Positions 1 to 8,938 of a stretch of 52,391 nucleotides of DNA are shown here, piece by piece. The notes beneath the pieces were generated by a model, which had not been told where the DNA came from, did not search any database, and saw only the letters and a list, made by a program, of their open reading frames with translations. Position 1 is the first letter of the stretch, and each line of letters starts with the position of its first letter. Source of the stretch: Verrucomicrobiota bacterium (GTDB taxonomy: Bacteria > Verrucomicrobiota > Verrucomicrobiae > Limisphaerales > UBA11358). The stretch is from assembly GCA_014860005.1 (NCBI GenBank), contig JACZKP010000037.1:1-52391 (forward strand), written 5' to 3'. The translations under genes were made by a program, and so were the position numbers.

Positions 1-94
1 AAACCGTGCCGCTTTTCTGGTCAAACCGGCTCTCGACCACTTCCCAGTTCAATCCCAATCCCAGCAACTCATGAAACAGTTTCTCAGGTGTCAT
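1..94 (-). CDS. ISL3-family transposase, N-terminal fragment (runs off window)
   Basis: The minus strand has an ATG at 92-94 and stays open to the window edge. It reads as the start of a transposase (MTPEKLFHELLGLGLNWEVV and on), a pattern typical of ISL3-family N termini. About 31 residues are visible, so no DDE catalytic residues can be checked. The call is supported by an ISL3-like terminal inverted repeat just upstream at 111-139. Whether the element is complete cannot be judged from this window. Confidence 0.7.
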   Translation of the reverse strand, partial: MTPEKLFHELLGLGLNWEVVESRFDQKSGTV

Positions 95-110
95 GCCCGC
101 GAGACTACCC

Positions 111-139
111 GGCTATTCCACCGAAAACAGCGAAGAACC
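111..139. repeat. Terminal inverted repeat of an ISL3-family element
   Basis: Read from its outer end on the minus strand, the 29-base block starts GGTTCTTCGC and ends GGTGGAATAGCC, which resembles ISL3-family ends. It lies 17 bases upstream of the transposase start. The next eight bases outside it (140-147, aatgaata) are AT-rich and have the length of an ISL3 target duplication. The other element end is outside the window, so the duplication is not proved. Confidence 0.65.
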
Positions 140-928
140 AATGAATAGTCCATGCTGCGAGTTCATCGCCCCAACTGGTCGGTCAATGAATTCCACGAGC
201 AGGTCCGGCATTTTGTCAGGGTGACTGCCGTTGAAATTGCGAACCTTCGGTTCGCGGCGCATTGAAGCGAAAACTTCGCGGTCAAATCCGTTTACCACAC
301 CTTTGTCAAACACTTCGTCGTAAAGCCGTTCGTATAGTTCATGTGTGACGGTGTCCTCGCTGGTGGTCTGCAAGTCGAACCCCGCTCGTCCGCATTTGGT
401 CATTAGCTCCCACGCAGCACAAATGGCGGACTCAACGACGAGGTGGACGCGCAGGGACAAAGGCGGATGCGGGAGTCGAAACCCATCGTTGTCCTCCTCG
501 AACAGCCGCGTGAAAAAAGTCAGTGCCTCGGGCGTGTCGCGCTTGTAGAGCCTCCACGCGGGCGTCCGGTCGTCGAGCGACACCGGCACAACCGCCAGTT
601 CGCCCGGACGGATGCGCGCGAGGTAGGCACGATCGCCGCGACAGGCGAGTTTGCGCCGGAGAGTGTTGAGTTGTTGCTCCTGCTCGTCCGGGGCTTGACC
701 GAGACGGCTTTCGTGAATGATGAAAAGCAGAGGCCGCCCCTGACTTTCCGCAACGCCATCAGGCAGCAAAATTTCCGCGTCAGACTGACCGCCGTCATCC
801 CGCTGGAGCAAATCGAGGTAATCCAGCAATCCCGAGGATGCCACGCCACCCAAGTCGAGAAAGCTGCGGCTGGAAACGCCGTAGCTTTGAATCGCTTCTC
901 TCAAATTTAGTGATCCGGCGCCAAGCAT
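113..928 (-). pseudogene. Probable PD-(D/E)XK nuclease-like protein, 3' end cut off by the ISL3 insertion
   Basis: The frame has 271 codons from an ATG at 926-928. I do not recognise a named family. The C-terminal stretch (KMPDLLVEFIDRPVG, then HGLF) looks like the approach to the catalytic core of a PD-(D/E)XK nuclease, where PDLL supplies the first acidic residue and an E-x-K would follow HGLF. The host sequence stops exactly there. The last eight codons and the TAG are encoded by the ISL3 terminal repeat, which begins at the GGT codon at 137-139. The product therefore lacks the predicted E-x-K and the rest of the protein. Truncation is seen directly; the nuclease identity is inferred from short motifs. 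Confidence 0.6.
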
Positions 929-1121
929 GAATACGTCCGCAGATTACTGGCCTGTTTGAATTTTGCACGCCACAATTATTCGTTCGCGCCGCGTCTCATT
1001 CGTGATTTTCACATGTGAATAATGGCAGAAGGGGTGGGACAAATGCGGTCTGATTCAAAGGGGAATTGATTAACGTTTTGAGTCCCATGCTTGGCCTACG
1101 GCAGTTCGCCGTCCTTCTGTT

Positions 1122-1328
1122 TCATTTCGGTGGTGCGCCTTTCGCGCGATAGGCTGGCGGTGTTTCATGGAGCGCACACGCTTCCGTTGCGGCTCGGGCC
1201 GGGCGGATGGCGAGCGCGCGTTCGCGCAGGGCATCCAGCAGGGCCAGTTTTTCTTCAATGGGCCGGGCGGCGAGGCGTTGCCGGAACTCGCGCTTGCTTT
1301 GCCGAATTTTAGCCAGATCGAAAGTCAT
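1122..1328 (-). CDS. Small helical partner of the nucleotidyltransferase-like protein
   Basis: A 68-residue, strongly charged, mostly helical protein (MTFDLAKIRQSKREFRQRLA, then EEKLALLDALRERALAIR). Its ATG overlaps the stop of the upstream nucleotidyltransferase-like gene by four bases (ATGA, 1325-1328), which implies translational coupling. Small proteins with this 'R-x-LAARPIEEKLALLDALRERA' style often accompany minimal nucleotidyltransferase genes and may act as the partner of a toxin-antitoxin-like pair. No catalytic motif is visible. The function is inferred from position only. Confidence 0.6.
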   Translation of the reverse strand: MTFDLAKIRQSKREFRQRLAARPIEEKLALLDALRERALAIRPARAATEACALHETPPAYRAKGAPPK

Positions 1329-1852
1329 GGGTTGTCGCCGAGGAATTGTTTTTCAAACCGCTGCCACGCTCCCGGCAAATCGTGCCGGGCAATGATGGCT
1401 TGAAAGCGGGCGAGGTCGAGCGCGTCGGCTTCGAGGAACTGGAGCAAACGCGTCTTGTCTTTCGCGCGCCCGGTCTGGAGTGCGATGGCGGCCAGATGTT
1501 CGGCGGTGAACACGCGCGCGGACACACCAGCGACATCCTTTTCGACGGCTTGCGCCAAGGCTTCCTCGGTGATCGGACTGGCGGCGGGAAGGAACTGCAC
1601 CGGCCATCCAGCGACAACGATATATTCGCCTTCCAGCCTGCCGCCCCGTGCCTTGAAATAGTCAAAGATCGGCTGGGGGCTGATGAGCAGACTTCCGGCT
1701 TCAGGTCGGAACGTGATGAAAACGTCCACGTCGAGCGTGGCGACGGGTTCAAGGTAGAAGGTCGCGCCCACCGCGCCGCCGATGGCGTAGCGTTCGATGA
1801 CGCCGTCGGTCGGCATCTGATTGATCGCCGCGATGGTGTCTTTGATGTTCAC
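1325..1852 (-). CDS. Nucleotidyltransferase-fold protein (AbiEii/DUF6036-like)
   Basis: The frame has 175 codons and the best start is a GTG at 1850-1852. Residues 23-47 (YAIGGAVGATFYLEP, then TLDVDVFI) match the minimal nucleotidyltransferase pattern: a GG helix-start motif followed by a D-x-D metal-binding pair. Proteins like this usually transfer nucleotides to tRNA or protein and occur in two-gene toxin-antitoxin or abortive-infection modules. The coupled small gene at 1122-1328 fits that layout. Which member is the toxin, and the target, cannot be told from sequence. The family assignment rests on motifs and size. Confidence 0.6.
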   Translation of the reverse strand: MNIKDTIAAINQMPTDGVIERYAIGGAVGATFYLEPVATLDVDVFITFRPEAGSLLISPQPIFDYFKARGGRLEGEYIVVAGWPVQFLPAASPITEEALAQAVEKDVAGVSARVFTAEHLAAIALQTGRAKDKTRLLQFLEADALDLARFQAIIARHDLPGAWQRFEKQFLGDNP

Positions 1853-2199
1853 ACGTTCACTGTCTCATGGAGATACTGCCAGCAGTCGTACGTGATTCAA
1901 GGTGGATTCAAGTTCGCTATTGCCCGAGGGAATTGTTCGTGCCCCACACCTCAACCAACGACACGACTTGTGTCCCGGCGAAGATGCTGTCCCGTTGGTG
2001 CGACATTTCGCGCGGAGGATAATGAGTTTCGACAAGAGATTCCAGCCCGGTCGTGTCGCGCTTCAAGGGCCTGGATTGTTACGGGACGGAAACTCGGGGC
2101 GGCGTGGACTTGGGATCGGCTTTGCGGTGGAAAGCCAAGCCGCCGTTCCGAACCGGCCGTCTTTTTTTGGCAATCGGCATAGCACTTGGAATTCGGGCT
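1853..2199. other. Intergenic stretch without a recognisable gene
   Basis: I see no convincing reading frame, RNA gene or terminator in these bases. The only nearby coding signal is the RHS remnant that begins just after 2200. Confidence 0.4.
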
Positions 2200-2204
2200 G
2201 ACCT

Positions 2205-2545
2205 CCAGTTGGCAATCCTACGACCACCGCGGACGGCAGGCACACCTTGCGGCGGGCAGCCTGACCGCCCTGCTGGCCTACAACCATGCCAGCCAAGTTG
2301 CTCAGTGAAACATACTCCGGCGACCCACTCAACGACCTGGCCGTGACCAACGCCTACGACGCCTATATGCGCCGCAGTGCCATTGCCCTTAAGACGCAAA
2401 CCACCACCCTCACCCAGTTCGACTACGACCCCGCCGGGCGGTTGCAGGACCTTACCAACGCCAGTTGCCGCGCTGCGTACACGTATCTTGCCAACGCGCC
2501 GCTGGTCAGCCAGATTGCCTTCACCGTGACGCACAGGGGTGCGTG
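2205..2545 (+). pseudogene. RHS-repeat protein fragment with frameshifts
   Basis: Two adjoining frames together spell a piece of a verrucomicrobial RHS/YD-repeat protein. The first frame gives SYDHRGRQAHLAAG and LLAYNHASQ. It then shifts near 2285 to SETYSGDPLNDLAVTNAYDA, FDYDPAGRLQDLTNAS and YTYLANAPLVSQI. The YD-repeat signature (x-YDPAGRL) and the 'SYLANSPLVSQI' style block are characteristic. The frame loses similarity after about 2530. RHS proteins are very large secreted or polymorphic-toxin shells, so a piece of about 110 residues with no start, signal or toxin tip is a remnant. Confidence 0.65.
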
Positions 2546-2756
2546 GGCCAGACCAATGAACTGTTCGGTTGCAGTCGATAAGCTAACGATGAGCGGTATG
2601 ACATTATCAAGAACCGGTCCTCCCGTATGCCACTGCCACAACGACGCACATGAAAAAACACGCTACCTTTGACCCCTTTCCAATGCTCTTTATGCGTGGG
2701 ACATGGCTCTCGATACGCAAGATCTGCTAGAGGGAATGTAACGTTGAAGGTGACTG

Positions 2757-3194
2757 ATGATTCACGCTCTTAAAACTGCATGCACAGGCAATTTGAGTGT
2801 TGTCATATTGTTGGTCGTTGGATACGCGATTTATGGCCTGTTATCTGGCCTTCCGATTGATCAAAGGTTTTTGGCTGGAGGACCAGGCTACCCCGCCACG
2901 CTGTCCGGTCCAGAAGTGCCAGCGTGGTCGGTTGTTCTGGCCTTTGAATCAGCAGTTGTGATTATTTTTGTTTTTCTTCGCCTCACCGAAAGAGGAATGA
3001 AAGGTCACAGATTATTCTGTGTCGTGGTTGGAATCGTTGGATTGTGGGGGCTGGTTTTCGGGACATCACCGCGAATTCCTGAACCCCTTTCTGATTCATT
3101 CAGCCAATCTGACCGGATGTTGGCCTGGTATGTATGGTGTTCGCATCTGGCGTACTCCTTGACCGGCCCCCCCGACAACTTATTGCTGGAATGA
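2757..3194 (+). CDS. Hypothetical membrane protein
   Basis: The 145-residue protein has three likely membrane segments: about residues 13-31 (LSVVILLVVGYAIYGLL), 59-77 (SVVLAFESAVVIIFVFL) and 86-104 (LFCVVVGIVGLWGLVFG). I do not recognise the family. Its stop overlaps the most likely start of the next gene by four bases (ATGA at 3191-3194), so the two are probably cotranscribed. The start ATG at 2757 is preceded by a GAAGGTGA stretch that could act as a ribosome binding site. Confidence 0.55.
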   Translation: MIHALKTACTGNLSVVILLVVGYAIYGLLSGLPIDQRFLAGGPGYPATLSGPEVPAWSVVLAFESAVVIIFVFLRLTERGMKGHRLFCVVVGIVGLWGLVFGTSPRIPEPLSDSFSQSDRMLAWYVWCSHLAYSLTGPPDNLLLE

Positions 3195-3790
3195 AAGCGA
3201 ATTGTATCGGCTCTTTGCTTGTTGGTCTCGCAGTCGTTCTCTCCGTCCCGCCTGCGCTGGCGCGCGAATTGAGATCCGACGATCTGAATTACGCCATCAC
3301 AATCCCCGACGGTTGGACGGTTGCCTTTCAAAGCGGGAGCGGGTTCTCGATCGCAAGCCCGGATCAAAACAAAACCATCACACTGCTTGTCAGCAAGGCC
3401 GGTTCCGGGGCGCTTGATTCGGACACCATCGCCGAGATCGAGCGCGGATTACTCTTAGCCGGTTCCGAAAAGGTATCGGGCAGGAACTTCACGGTTGATG
3501 GAGTTTCCGCTTACGAAACCATGCACCACTTCGGGAAGCCTCCATTCGCCAGTTCGTTTGTCGGTCATCTGATACTCGCATCTGGCAAGCTCTACAACTT
3601 GCATGGGACGTACCTGGGCGGCGACGCCTCGCGCGCCGCTGATATCCAAGCTGGACTTTCCAGCTTTCGCTTTCTGCGGGTGCCCAAACCTCCGGCGTCT
3701 TCTGGTGTCAGAAGGTCTCAGGTGCTGTGGATTGTGGGGGTTCTTTTGGTCGGACTCATATTTTGGGCGGTTCGGAACCGCGCCGCCTGA
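3191..3790 (+). CDS. Hypothetical exported protein with C-terminal membrane anchor
   Basis: I place the start at the ATG at 3191 because it overlaps the upstream stop and begins a clean signal peptide (MKANCIGSLLVGLAVVL, cleavage near ALA-RE). An in-frame start at 3134 would put the signal sequence inside the protein. The mature part looks like a small secreted alpha/beta domain of the 'user-friendly' PsbP-like/DUF1795 style (LNYAITIPDGWTVAF, SFRFL). It is followed by one C-terminal membrane helix (VLWIVGVLLVGLIFWAV) and a short basic tail. So it is probably tethered with its domain outside the cytoplasm. The function is unknown. Confidence 0.55.
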   Translation: MKANCIGSLLVGLAVVLSVPPALARELRSDDLNYAITIPDGWTVAFQSGSGFSIASPDQNKTITLLVSKAGSGALDSDTIAEIERGLLLAGSEKVSGRNFTVDGVSAYETMHHFGKPPFASSFVGHLILASGKLYNLHGTYLGGDASRAADIQAGLSSFRFLRVPKPPASSGVRRSQVLWIVGVLLVGLIFWAVRNRAA

Positions 3791-3937
3791 CGAAGGACCC
3801 GCCGAATCACCGGTTCTGCCTCGCCACGCGGCCTGCGTAGCAGTACTGCGGAGGTTGGACAAAGAATCAGACCTGAGAAATCACTCCGTCACTCTCTTCG
3901 GCGAGCGGGCGTGAGGTCGAGTTGAACCTGCAGACGA

Positions 3938-4285
3938 TCAAAGCGGTAGGTAGATCACCTGGCCCACCGTCTCCTCAGGCAATCCGGCCTTGGCGATGAT
4001 CTCCAAGTCCGTTACGCATCGGCCAATCGAAACTTCCAGTTGCGCGGCATGGACGACCGTGGCGAACTGCTCTCCAGCGCGCAGCCGCCGCGTCGCCTCA
4101 GCCAGCAAGTCGGAGTCGCGAGTGAACAGGATGCGTCCCAACGCACCTGCCCGGTCGAGAAGTTGAGGATCCTCCCACGCAGCAGTCCCGTCTTCTGCGG
4201 ACGTCACCACGTCCACCCCTCGGCGCCGCAACCCGCGCGTGATGGCGGCGGGCACGTGTTGATCCATGTAAAGCGCGAAGCTCAC
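3938..4285 (-). CDS. DUF5615 PIN-like toxin
   Basis: The 115-residue protein has the DUF5615 pattern of a short PIN-like ribonuclease: an early acidic residue in LYMDQHVP (residues 5-12), RRRGVDVVTSAEDGTAAWED in the middle, and ILFTRDSDLLAEA near residue 52. Those acidic residues are the expected metal ligands. It starts with GTG at 4283-4285, overlapping the stop of the upstream DUF433 gene by four bases. DUF433 plus DUF5615 is a common arrangement proposed to be a type II toxin-antitoxin pair in which this protein is the RNase. The RNA target is unknown. Confidence 0.8.
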   Translation of the reverse strand: MSFALYMDQHVPAAITRGLRRRGVDVVTSAEDGTAAWEDPQLLDRAGALGRILFTRDSDLLAEATRRLRAGEQFATVVHAAQLEVSIGRCVTDLEIIAKAGLPEETVGQVIYLPL

Positions 4286-4596
4286 CGCGCCAGCGCCGCC
4301 GCGCGCAGCCGCCGTTGCATGGGGGAATCACCCGTGGACTCCCGAAGTCGCCGAACCAACTCCGCCTCGCGCTGGATTTGCGCCTCCAATTCGGCCTGGT
4401 GGTCGTAGTAGTAGGTCAAGGCTGCGTGGACCTGCGCCAGCGAAAGATGCGGATGCTGCTCGTGGATTTCATCCGCGCTCCACCCGTAGGCCAGATGATC
4501 CAGCACCACTTCAATGACCTTCACCTTGGTGTCGTCAATCCAGGCCCGTCCCCGTTCGTCGAGTCGGATGTGCGAAATGGTTTCAGGCGCAGTCAT
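4282..4596 (-). CDS. DUF433 antitoxin
   Basis: A 104-residue protein with the DUF433 helix-turn-helix core. ISHIRLDERGRAWIDDTKVK and VIEVVLDHLAYGWSADEIHE, followed by LSLAQVHAALTYYYDH, are diagnostic of the family. The C-terminal third is charged and helical and probably wraps the toxin. The gene is first in the pair and overlaps the toxin gene (GTGA). Autoregulation of the pair through this DNA-binding domain is likely by analogy, but no operator was identified. Confidence 0.8.
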   Translation of the reverse strand: MTAPETISHIRLDERGRAWIDDTKVKVIEVVLDHLAYGWSADEIHEQHPHLSLAQVHAALTYYYDHQAELEAQIQREAELVRRLRESTGDSPMQRRLRAAALAR

Positions 4597-4745
4597 GTGC
4601 AGAAGGTAAATGGTTTCTGGCGAGCCCGCAACGCCGAAGGCGGCGAAGGCGGCGTGAAGGGGTCAATAGTATTGACAAGTGGCGCGGGTTTCCCGGACCC
4701 GGCGTTGCTGTCTTATGATTCAGGGTATGACAATGGCCCCGGGTT

Positions 4746-7700
4746 TCAATTGCCCCCGCCAGCCGGCTTCACTGTCAGCAATTCAAAGGTGGGATTGATC
4801 TCGAGTTTGAAATCCTTGAAGCGGACTTCGGTGGGGCCGCCGGAATGGACCTGCAAACCAATAATGCCGCGCCGCGCGGCCTGCGGATCGTCCAGGTCCA
4901 CGCACAGGTTGCCGTTGATGGCCGTGCGAATCTTGCTGCCCACGGCGAGGATTTCGTACGTGTTCCAATCGCCGGGTTTCACGAATGCGTCGCCGGGCTT
5001 TTTCCAGAGCAACGCGCGGCCGTTCTCCTCGTAGAGCTTGCCCCACCAGCCTTTGCCGATATCGGCCTGCAAACCTTTCATTTCGTATTCGCCAAACGGT
5101 TCGCTGCGAAATTGCACCCCGCTGTTCTCGGAATCCGGGAGCAGTTTCACCTGGAAGACGAGCCGGAAATCGTCGAGCACAAGCTGGCTCTTCAGGAATT
5201 CGTTGTGCTTCAAACCGGTGACGGACTTGCCGACAATTTCGCCATTCTCGACGGACCAGACGTCCGGGTTGCCGTCCCAATAGGAGAGGTCTTTGCCATT
5301 GAAGAAGAAGCCGATGGTGTCGGGTGTGGCCAGAAGCTGCGCCTGCGCCGGCTGGCGGAGATAGTAAATGAGATCGCGCACTTCCTGGTCGGTCAATGGT
5401 GCGAGCAATTCTTCCGGCATCATGGAAAGCTGGCTTTCCTGGATGGCTTGGATTTCGTCGCGCGCAACGACGAGTGTTTCGTTGGCGGTGACAATGGTAA
5501 GCGTTTGATCCGTCCCCTCCTTCACAATGCCGGTGAGCACGCGGTCGTCCTTCAGGTCAATGGTCGAGGAACGATAGTCGTTGGGGATGACAGCGTTGGG
5601 GTCCACCATGTTTTGCAGGAGGTAATCCAAGTCGCCGCGATTCGAGCCGGTGAGGTCGGGGCCGACCTTGCCGCCGGTGTCAAACATGATGTGGCATTGC
5701 TGACAGATTCGCGTATAAACCACGCGCCCCCGCAACGCATCGCCGGGCTGCGAACCACCCGCGCGATAGATGCGGCGATACTTTTCAATTTGTTCCTGTT
5801 TGTCGGCGCTGCTGTCGCGTGCGACGCCCCAGACTTTCGTGAGCAATTCATCCAGTTCCGCACTCTTGAGATTGCGCAACTGGCGGATGATGTCAGCGGT
5901 GATGTCGGTGGTGGCAACTTGATTGGCGCCGACCGCCGCGAGCAGCGGTTTGGCGTAGGCCTCGCGCGAAGCGAGCGTGTTCAGCGCGTCGCGCTTCTCG
6001 GCGGTGTTGAGGGATGAATAAACGGAGAGAATCGCCGTGGGCGTTTGCGGATCATCGAAGGAAGCCAGGGCGCGCAGTGCGGGAACGCGCAGGTTCGCTT
6101 CCGGCAGGAGGCTTTGCAGAATCGAGGCCAGGCCCGGCGCGCGGGCTTGCAGCAAGGAATCGAGCGCCATGCGTCGGACGTTGATGTCGGCGGTGGAATT
6201 GACCAACGCTTTCTGAAGCGACGCCAATGCGCCGGTGCTGCCGAACGTGAGTGAGAGGGCCTGGACCTGCGCGCGGATGTCTGCGCTCTCGCTGACGGCC
6301 AGTGTCGCTTCCACGTTCTCCCAGCCCTGGGGCATGGCAACGTTGCGCTGGCCCTTGAGCGCGGCGCTGAGGCCGGTGAGGACGGCCAGACGGCGCGTGT
6401 CGTCCGTGACGGAATCGAGAGTTTTGGTAATGGCGGCGAAGACGTCGGGTGTGTTCAGCGCGGCGGTGCGGCGGACGGTGAATTCCAGAAGCCGCGGAAG
6501 TTTTGAGTTGGCGGCGAGAGTCAGCGCGCGATTGATATCCACCGTGGCCAGCGGTTCGGCGGCATACCAGACCATGAGCGGGAGGTTATGATCATTCACA
6601 TCTTCGGCGTGTTGCGAGAGGGCCGCCACGATTTCCCAACGATCGTTCGCCGGCACACGCTGCATGGCGGAAGCAAGGTAGAGCCGCACAACGGGCGATT
6701 GATCTTCACGCGCGAGGCGGGTGAATTCCTTCAACAATCTGGCCGACATGGTTTGGCGTTCGCTGGCGAATTGAATCGCCCAGGCACGGACATATTCGCC
6801 GGGCTGGCGCAAGGCAGTTAACAGTTCAGGTTCGTGCAGACCGCCGGTGAGGTGCAATGCCCAGAGCCAGCGGAGTTGTTTGAGGGCATCCGCTCCACCG
6901 GGATTTCGCGCCAGGACTTTTTGCGACAGTTGGGAACCTTGCTGCGCCCGCTCCTGCAACAAACGGCGGGCATGGCGACCAAACCAGTCGCCACGGTCAA
7001 TGGTGAATTGGATCAGGGCTTCGTCTGATTGCGTGGCCAGGTTCACCGGCTGGAATTTCGGATCGCCATAGCTCACGCGGAAAATGCGACCGTTGGAACG
7101 GTCGTGATGATTGGCGTCGTTGGAGTGACATTCGTTCTTGTCGTACCAGTCAATGAAGTAAACCGAACCATCCGGACCGGGGAGGAAATTAATCACTTGT
7201 GACCATTTGTCGTTGAAGTGAATGACGTCGGGATTGTGTTTGCCCACAAAGCCGGAACCTTTGCGCTCCGGTGTGTCCAGGTTGATGCAGGCGCCGTGGA
7301 TGTTGCCGATGAAGATTTGACCGCGATATTTTTCCGGCCAGTTATCGCCCTTATAGATCATCAAGCCCGCATGGGCGTGGCCACCGCCCAGTTCGCCGGA
7401 GCGCGCGTTGCCCGCGTGCGGGCCGCGATTCCCGGCCCAGTGAACGTGGTCAGCAATGGTCTTGATGTCGTCATAAATGTGCGGACTAAAATGCGAGCCA
7501 GCCTGGCGATGATAACGCGCACCTTGGATGACGTGGAACAGATGCGGAATCACGCAGGCCTCGATGAAGCACTGGCCGTTCTCATCGAAATCAATGCCCC
7601 AAGGATTGCTCGTGCCTTCGGCAAAGACATCAAATTCATGCCTGGTGGGATGATAGCGCCAGACGCCGGCGTTGATGCGTTTGCGTTCGCTGTTGGGTGC

Positions 7701-8840
7701 GCCCGGTTTGCCGACGTTTGAGTGCGTGAAAACGCCGTGGCAACCGTAGAGCCAGCCGTCCGGTCCCCACGTGAAGGTGTTGAGCGTTTCGTGAGTGTCC
7801 TGCCATCCCCAGCCATCGAGCAGAATCTTCGCTTCGCCGGCAGGCTTCGGTTGGTCGCCATCCGCAATGGGAATGAACAGAAGATGCGGCGCGGCGCCGA
7901 CCCACACGCCGCCGAAGCCCACTTCAATGCCGCTGACGAGATTCAATCCTTCGATGAACACGGTACGACGATTATATTTGCCATCGCCGTCGGTGTCCTC
8001 GAACACGATGATACGATCCTTGCCTTCCCCTTCTTTGGCGCGATTGGGATAGGTGTAGGCTTCGGCAACCCAAAGTCGCCCGCGGTCGTCCAGTGCGAAT
8101 GCGATAGGTTGCTGCACGTCTGGCTCGGCCGCAAACATGGTGGCTTTGAAGCCAGCGGGAAGAGTCATTACTTCCACTGCCTGCTGGGGTGTCGTGCCGG
8201 CGAATTTCAGAATGTCGGGCGGCGGCATTTCGCTCTGCTTGGCGAGCCTGGCGGCGTCCAATGCGTTGGCGAACACGGGCCGCTGCGCGTGGAATTTGAA
8301 GTCGTCGAAGTTGATGTGCCCCCAGCCGCCGCTTTCCTTGTCCACGAGGCGGATGAAAATGTCTTTGCCGAGATGGGTCTGCAAATCCACGACGACTGGA
8401 CGCAAGTCTTCAGTGTCGGTGCCAGTGATTTTGAAAATGACGTTCTGGGAATCGGCGCGTACGAGTTCCACACGCGTGTTTTCGTGCGAGCCTCCCGCGA
8501 CAAGGAAGCTGGCGAATGGATGGGCAACCGGAAACGAAACAGAGGTGAGTGTGCCTTGCGGCTTATCGCCGTCGCGCTCGAAGGTGCCGATCCAATAGTC
8601 TCCCTGGTGTTGACTCTTCATGTCGCCGCGACGGGCGCTGACCGTGTCGCCTTTGACGGGTTGCTGGCGGAACGCGGCCCCTTCGGCGGTCCAGTCCTGC
8701 AACGAGCCGGTTTCAAAATCCAGATTGAGCGGGGCGCCGTTGCGACCAAGCGGTTTGATGCCCGCAGAGGTTTCGGCCGGGAGGATGGCTGGCAGGAGGA
8801 TGGAGCCGGTCAGCGTGCCAAGGAGCAAGAGTTGTTTCAT
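4746..8840 (-). CDS. Secreted PVC-type dehydrogenase / HEAT / cytochrome c / DUF1080 fusion
   Basis: A 1364-residue exported protein. Order of modules: signal peptide (about 1-23, MKQLLLLGTLTGSILLPAIL); a lectin-like region (about 38-195, LDFETGSLQDWT); a six-bladed propeller-type 'putative membrane-bound dehydrogenase' domain (about 218-600, LPAGFKATMFAAEPDVQQP and LWVAEAYTYPN); HEAT-like helical repeats (about 610-1010); a cytochrome c domain with the heme site CQQCH near residue 1046; and a C-terminal DUF1080 domain (about 1177-1355, NGKDLSYWDGNPDVWSVENG). DUF1080 domains bind or cleave sugars (3-keto-glycoside hydrolase). In Planctomycetes and Verrucomicrobia such proteins are linked to periplasmic polysaccharide oxidation. 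The next gene upstream on the same strand encodes another secreted repeat protein. Substrate and electron acceptor are unknown. Confidence 0.85.
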   Translation of the reverse strand: MKQLLLLGTLTGSILLPAILPAETSAGIKPLGRNGAPLNLDFETGSLQDWTAEGAAFRQQPVKGDTVSARRGDMKSQHQGDYWIGTFERDGDKPQGTLTSVSFPVAHPFASFLVAGGSHENTRVELVRADSQNVIFKITGTDTEDLRPVVVDLQTHLGKDIFIRLVDKESGGWGHINFDDFKFHAQRPVFANALDAARLAKQSEMPPPDILKFAGTTPQQAVEVMTLPAGFKATMFAAEPDVQQPIAFALDDRGRLWVAEAYTYPNRAKEGEGKDRIIVFEDTDGDGKYNRRTVFIEGLNLVSGIEVGFGGVWVGAAPHLLFIPIADGDQPKPAGEAKILLDGWGWQDTHETLNTFTWGPDGWLYGCHGVFTHSNVGKPGAPNSERKRINAGVWRYHPTRHEFDVFAEGTSNPWGIDFDENGQCFIEACVIPHLFHVIQGARYHRQAGSHFSPHIYDDIKTIADHVHWAGNRGPHAGNARSGELGGGHAHAGLMIYKGDNWPEKYRGQIFIGNIHGACINLDTPERKGSGFVGKHNPDVIHFNDKWSQVINFLPGPDGSVYFIDWYDKNECHSNDANHHDRSNGRIFRVSYGDPKFQPVNLATQSDEALIQFTIDRGDWFGRHARRLLQERAQQGSQLSQKVLARNPGGADALKQLRWLWALHLTGGLHEPELLTALRQPGEYVRAWAIQFASERQTMSARLLKEFTRLAREDQSPVVRLYLASAMQRVPANDRWEIVAALSQHAEDVNDHNLPLMVWYAAEPLATVDINRALTLAANSKLPRLLEFTVRRTAALNTPDVFAAITKTLDSVTDDTRRLAVLTGLSAALKGQRNVAMPQGWENVEATLAVSESADIRAQVQALSLTFGSTGALASLQKALVNSTADINVRRMALDSLLQARAPGLASILQSLLPEANLRVPALRALASFDDPQTPTAILSVYSSLNTAEKRDALNTLASREAYAKPLLAAVGANQVATTDITADIIRQLRNLKSAELDELLTKVWGVARDSSADKQEQIEKYRRIYRAGGSQPGDALRGRVVYTRICQQCHIMFDTGGKVGPDLTGSNRGDLDYLLQNMVDPNAVIPNDYRSSTIDLKDDRVLTGIVKEGTDQTLTIVTANETLVVARDEIQAIQESQLSMMPEELLAPLTDQEVRDLIYYLRQPAQAQLLATPDTIGFFFNGKDLSYWDGNPDVWSVENGEIVGKSVTGLKHNEFLKSQLVLDDFRLVFQVKLLPDSENSGVQFRSEPFGEYEMKGLQADIGKGWWGKLYEENGRALLWKKPGDAFVKPGDWNTYEILAVGSKIRTAINGNLCVDLDDPQAARRGIIGLQVHSGGPTEVRFKDFKLEINPTFELLTVKPAGGGN

Positions 8841-8938
8841 GTGTTGATCAGCGGCGGTACAATGAGTCCGCGAGTTTCGTTTGTGCGTGGGGCTTATGTA
8901 ACAATTAACCCGCGCACGCTGTCAACCATCGGCACAAC

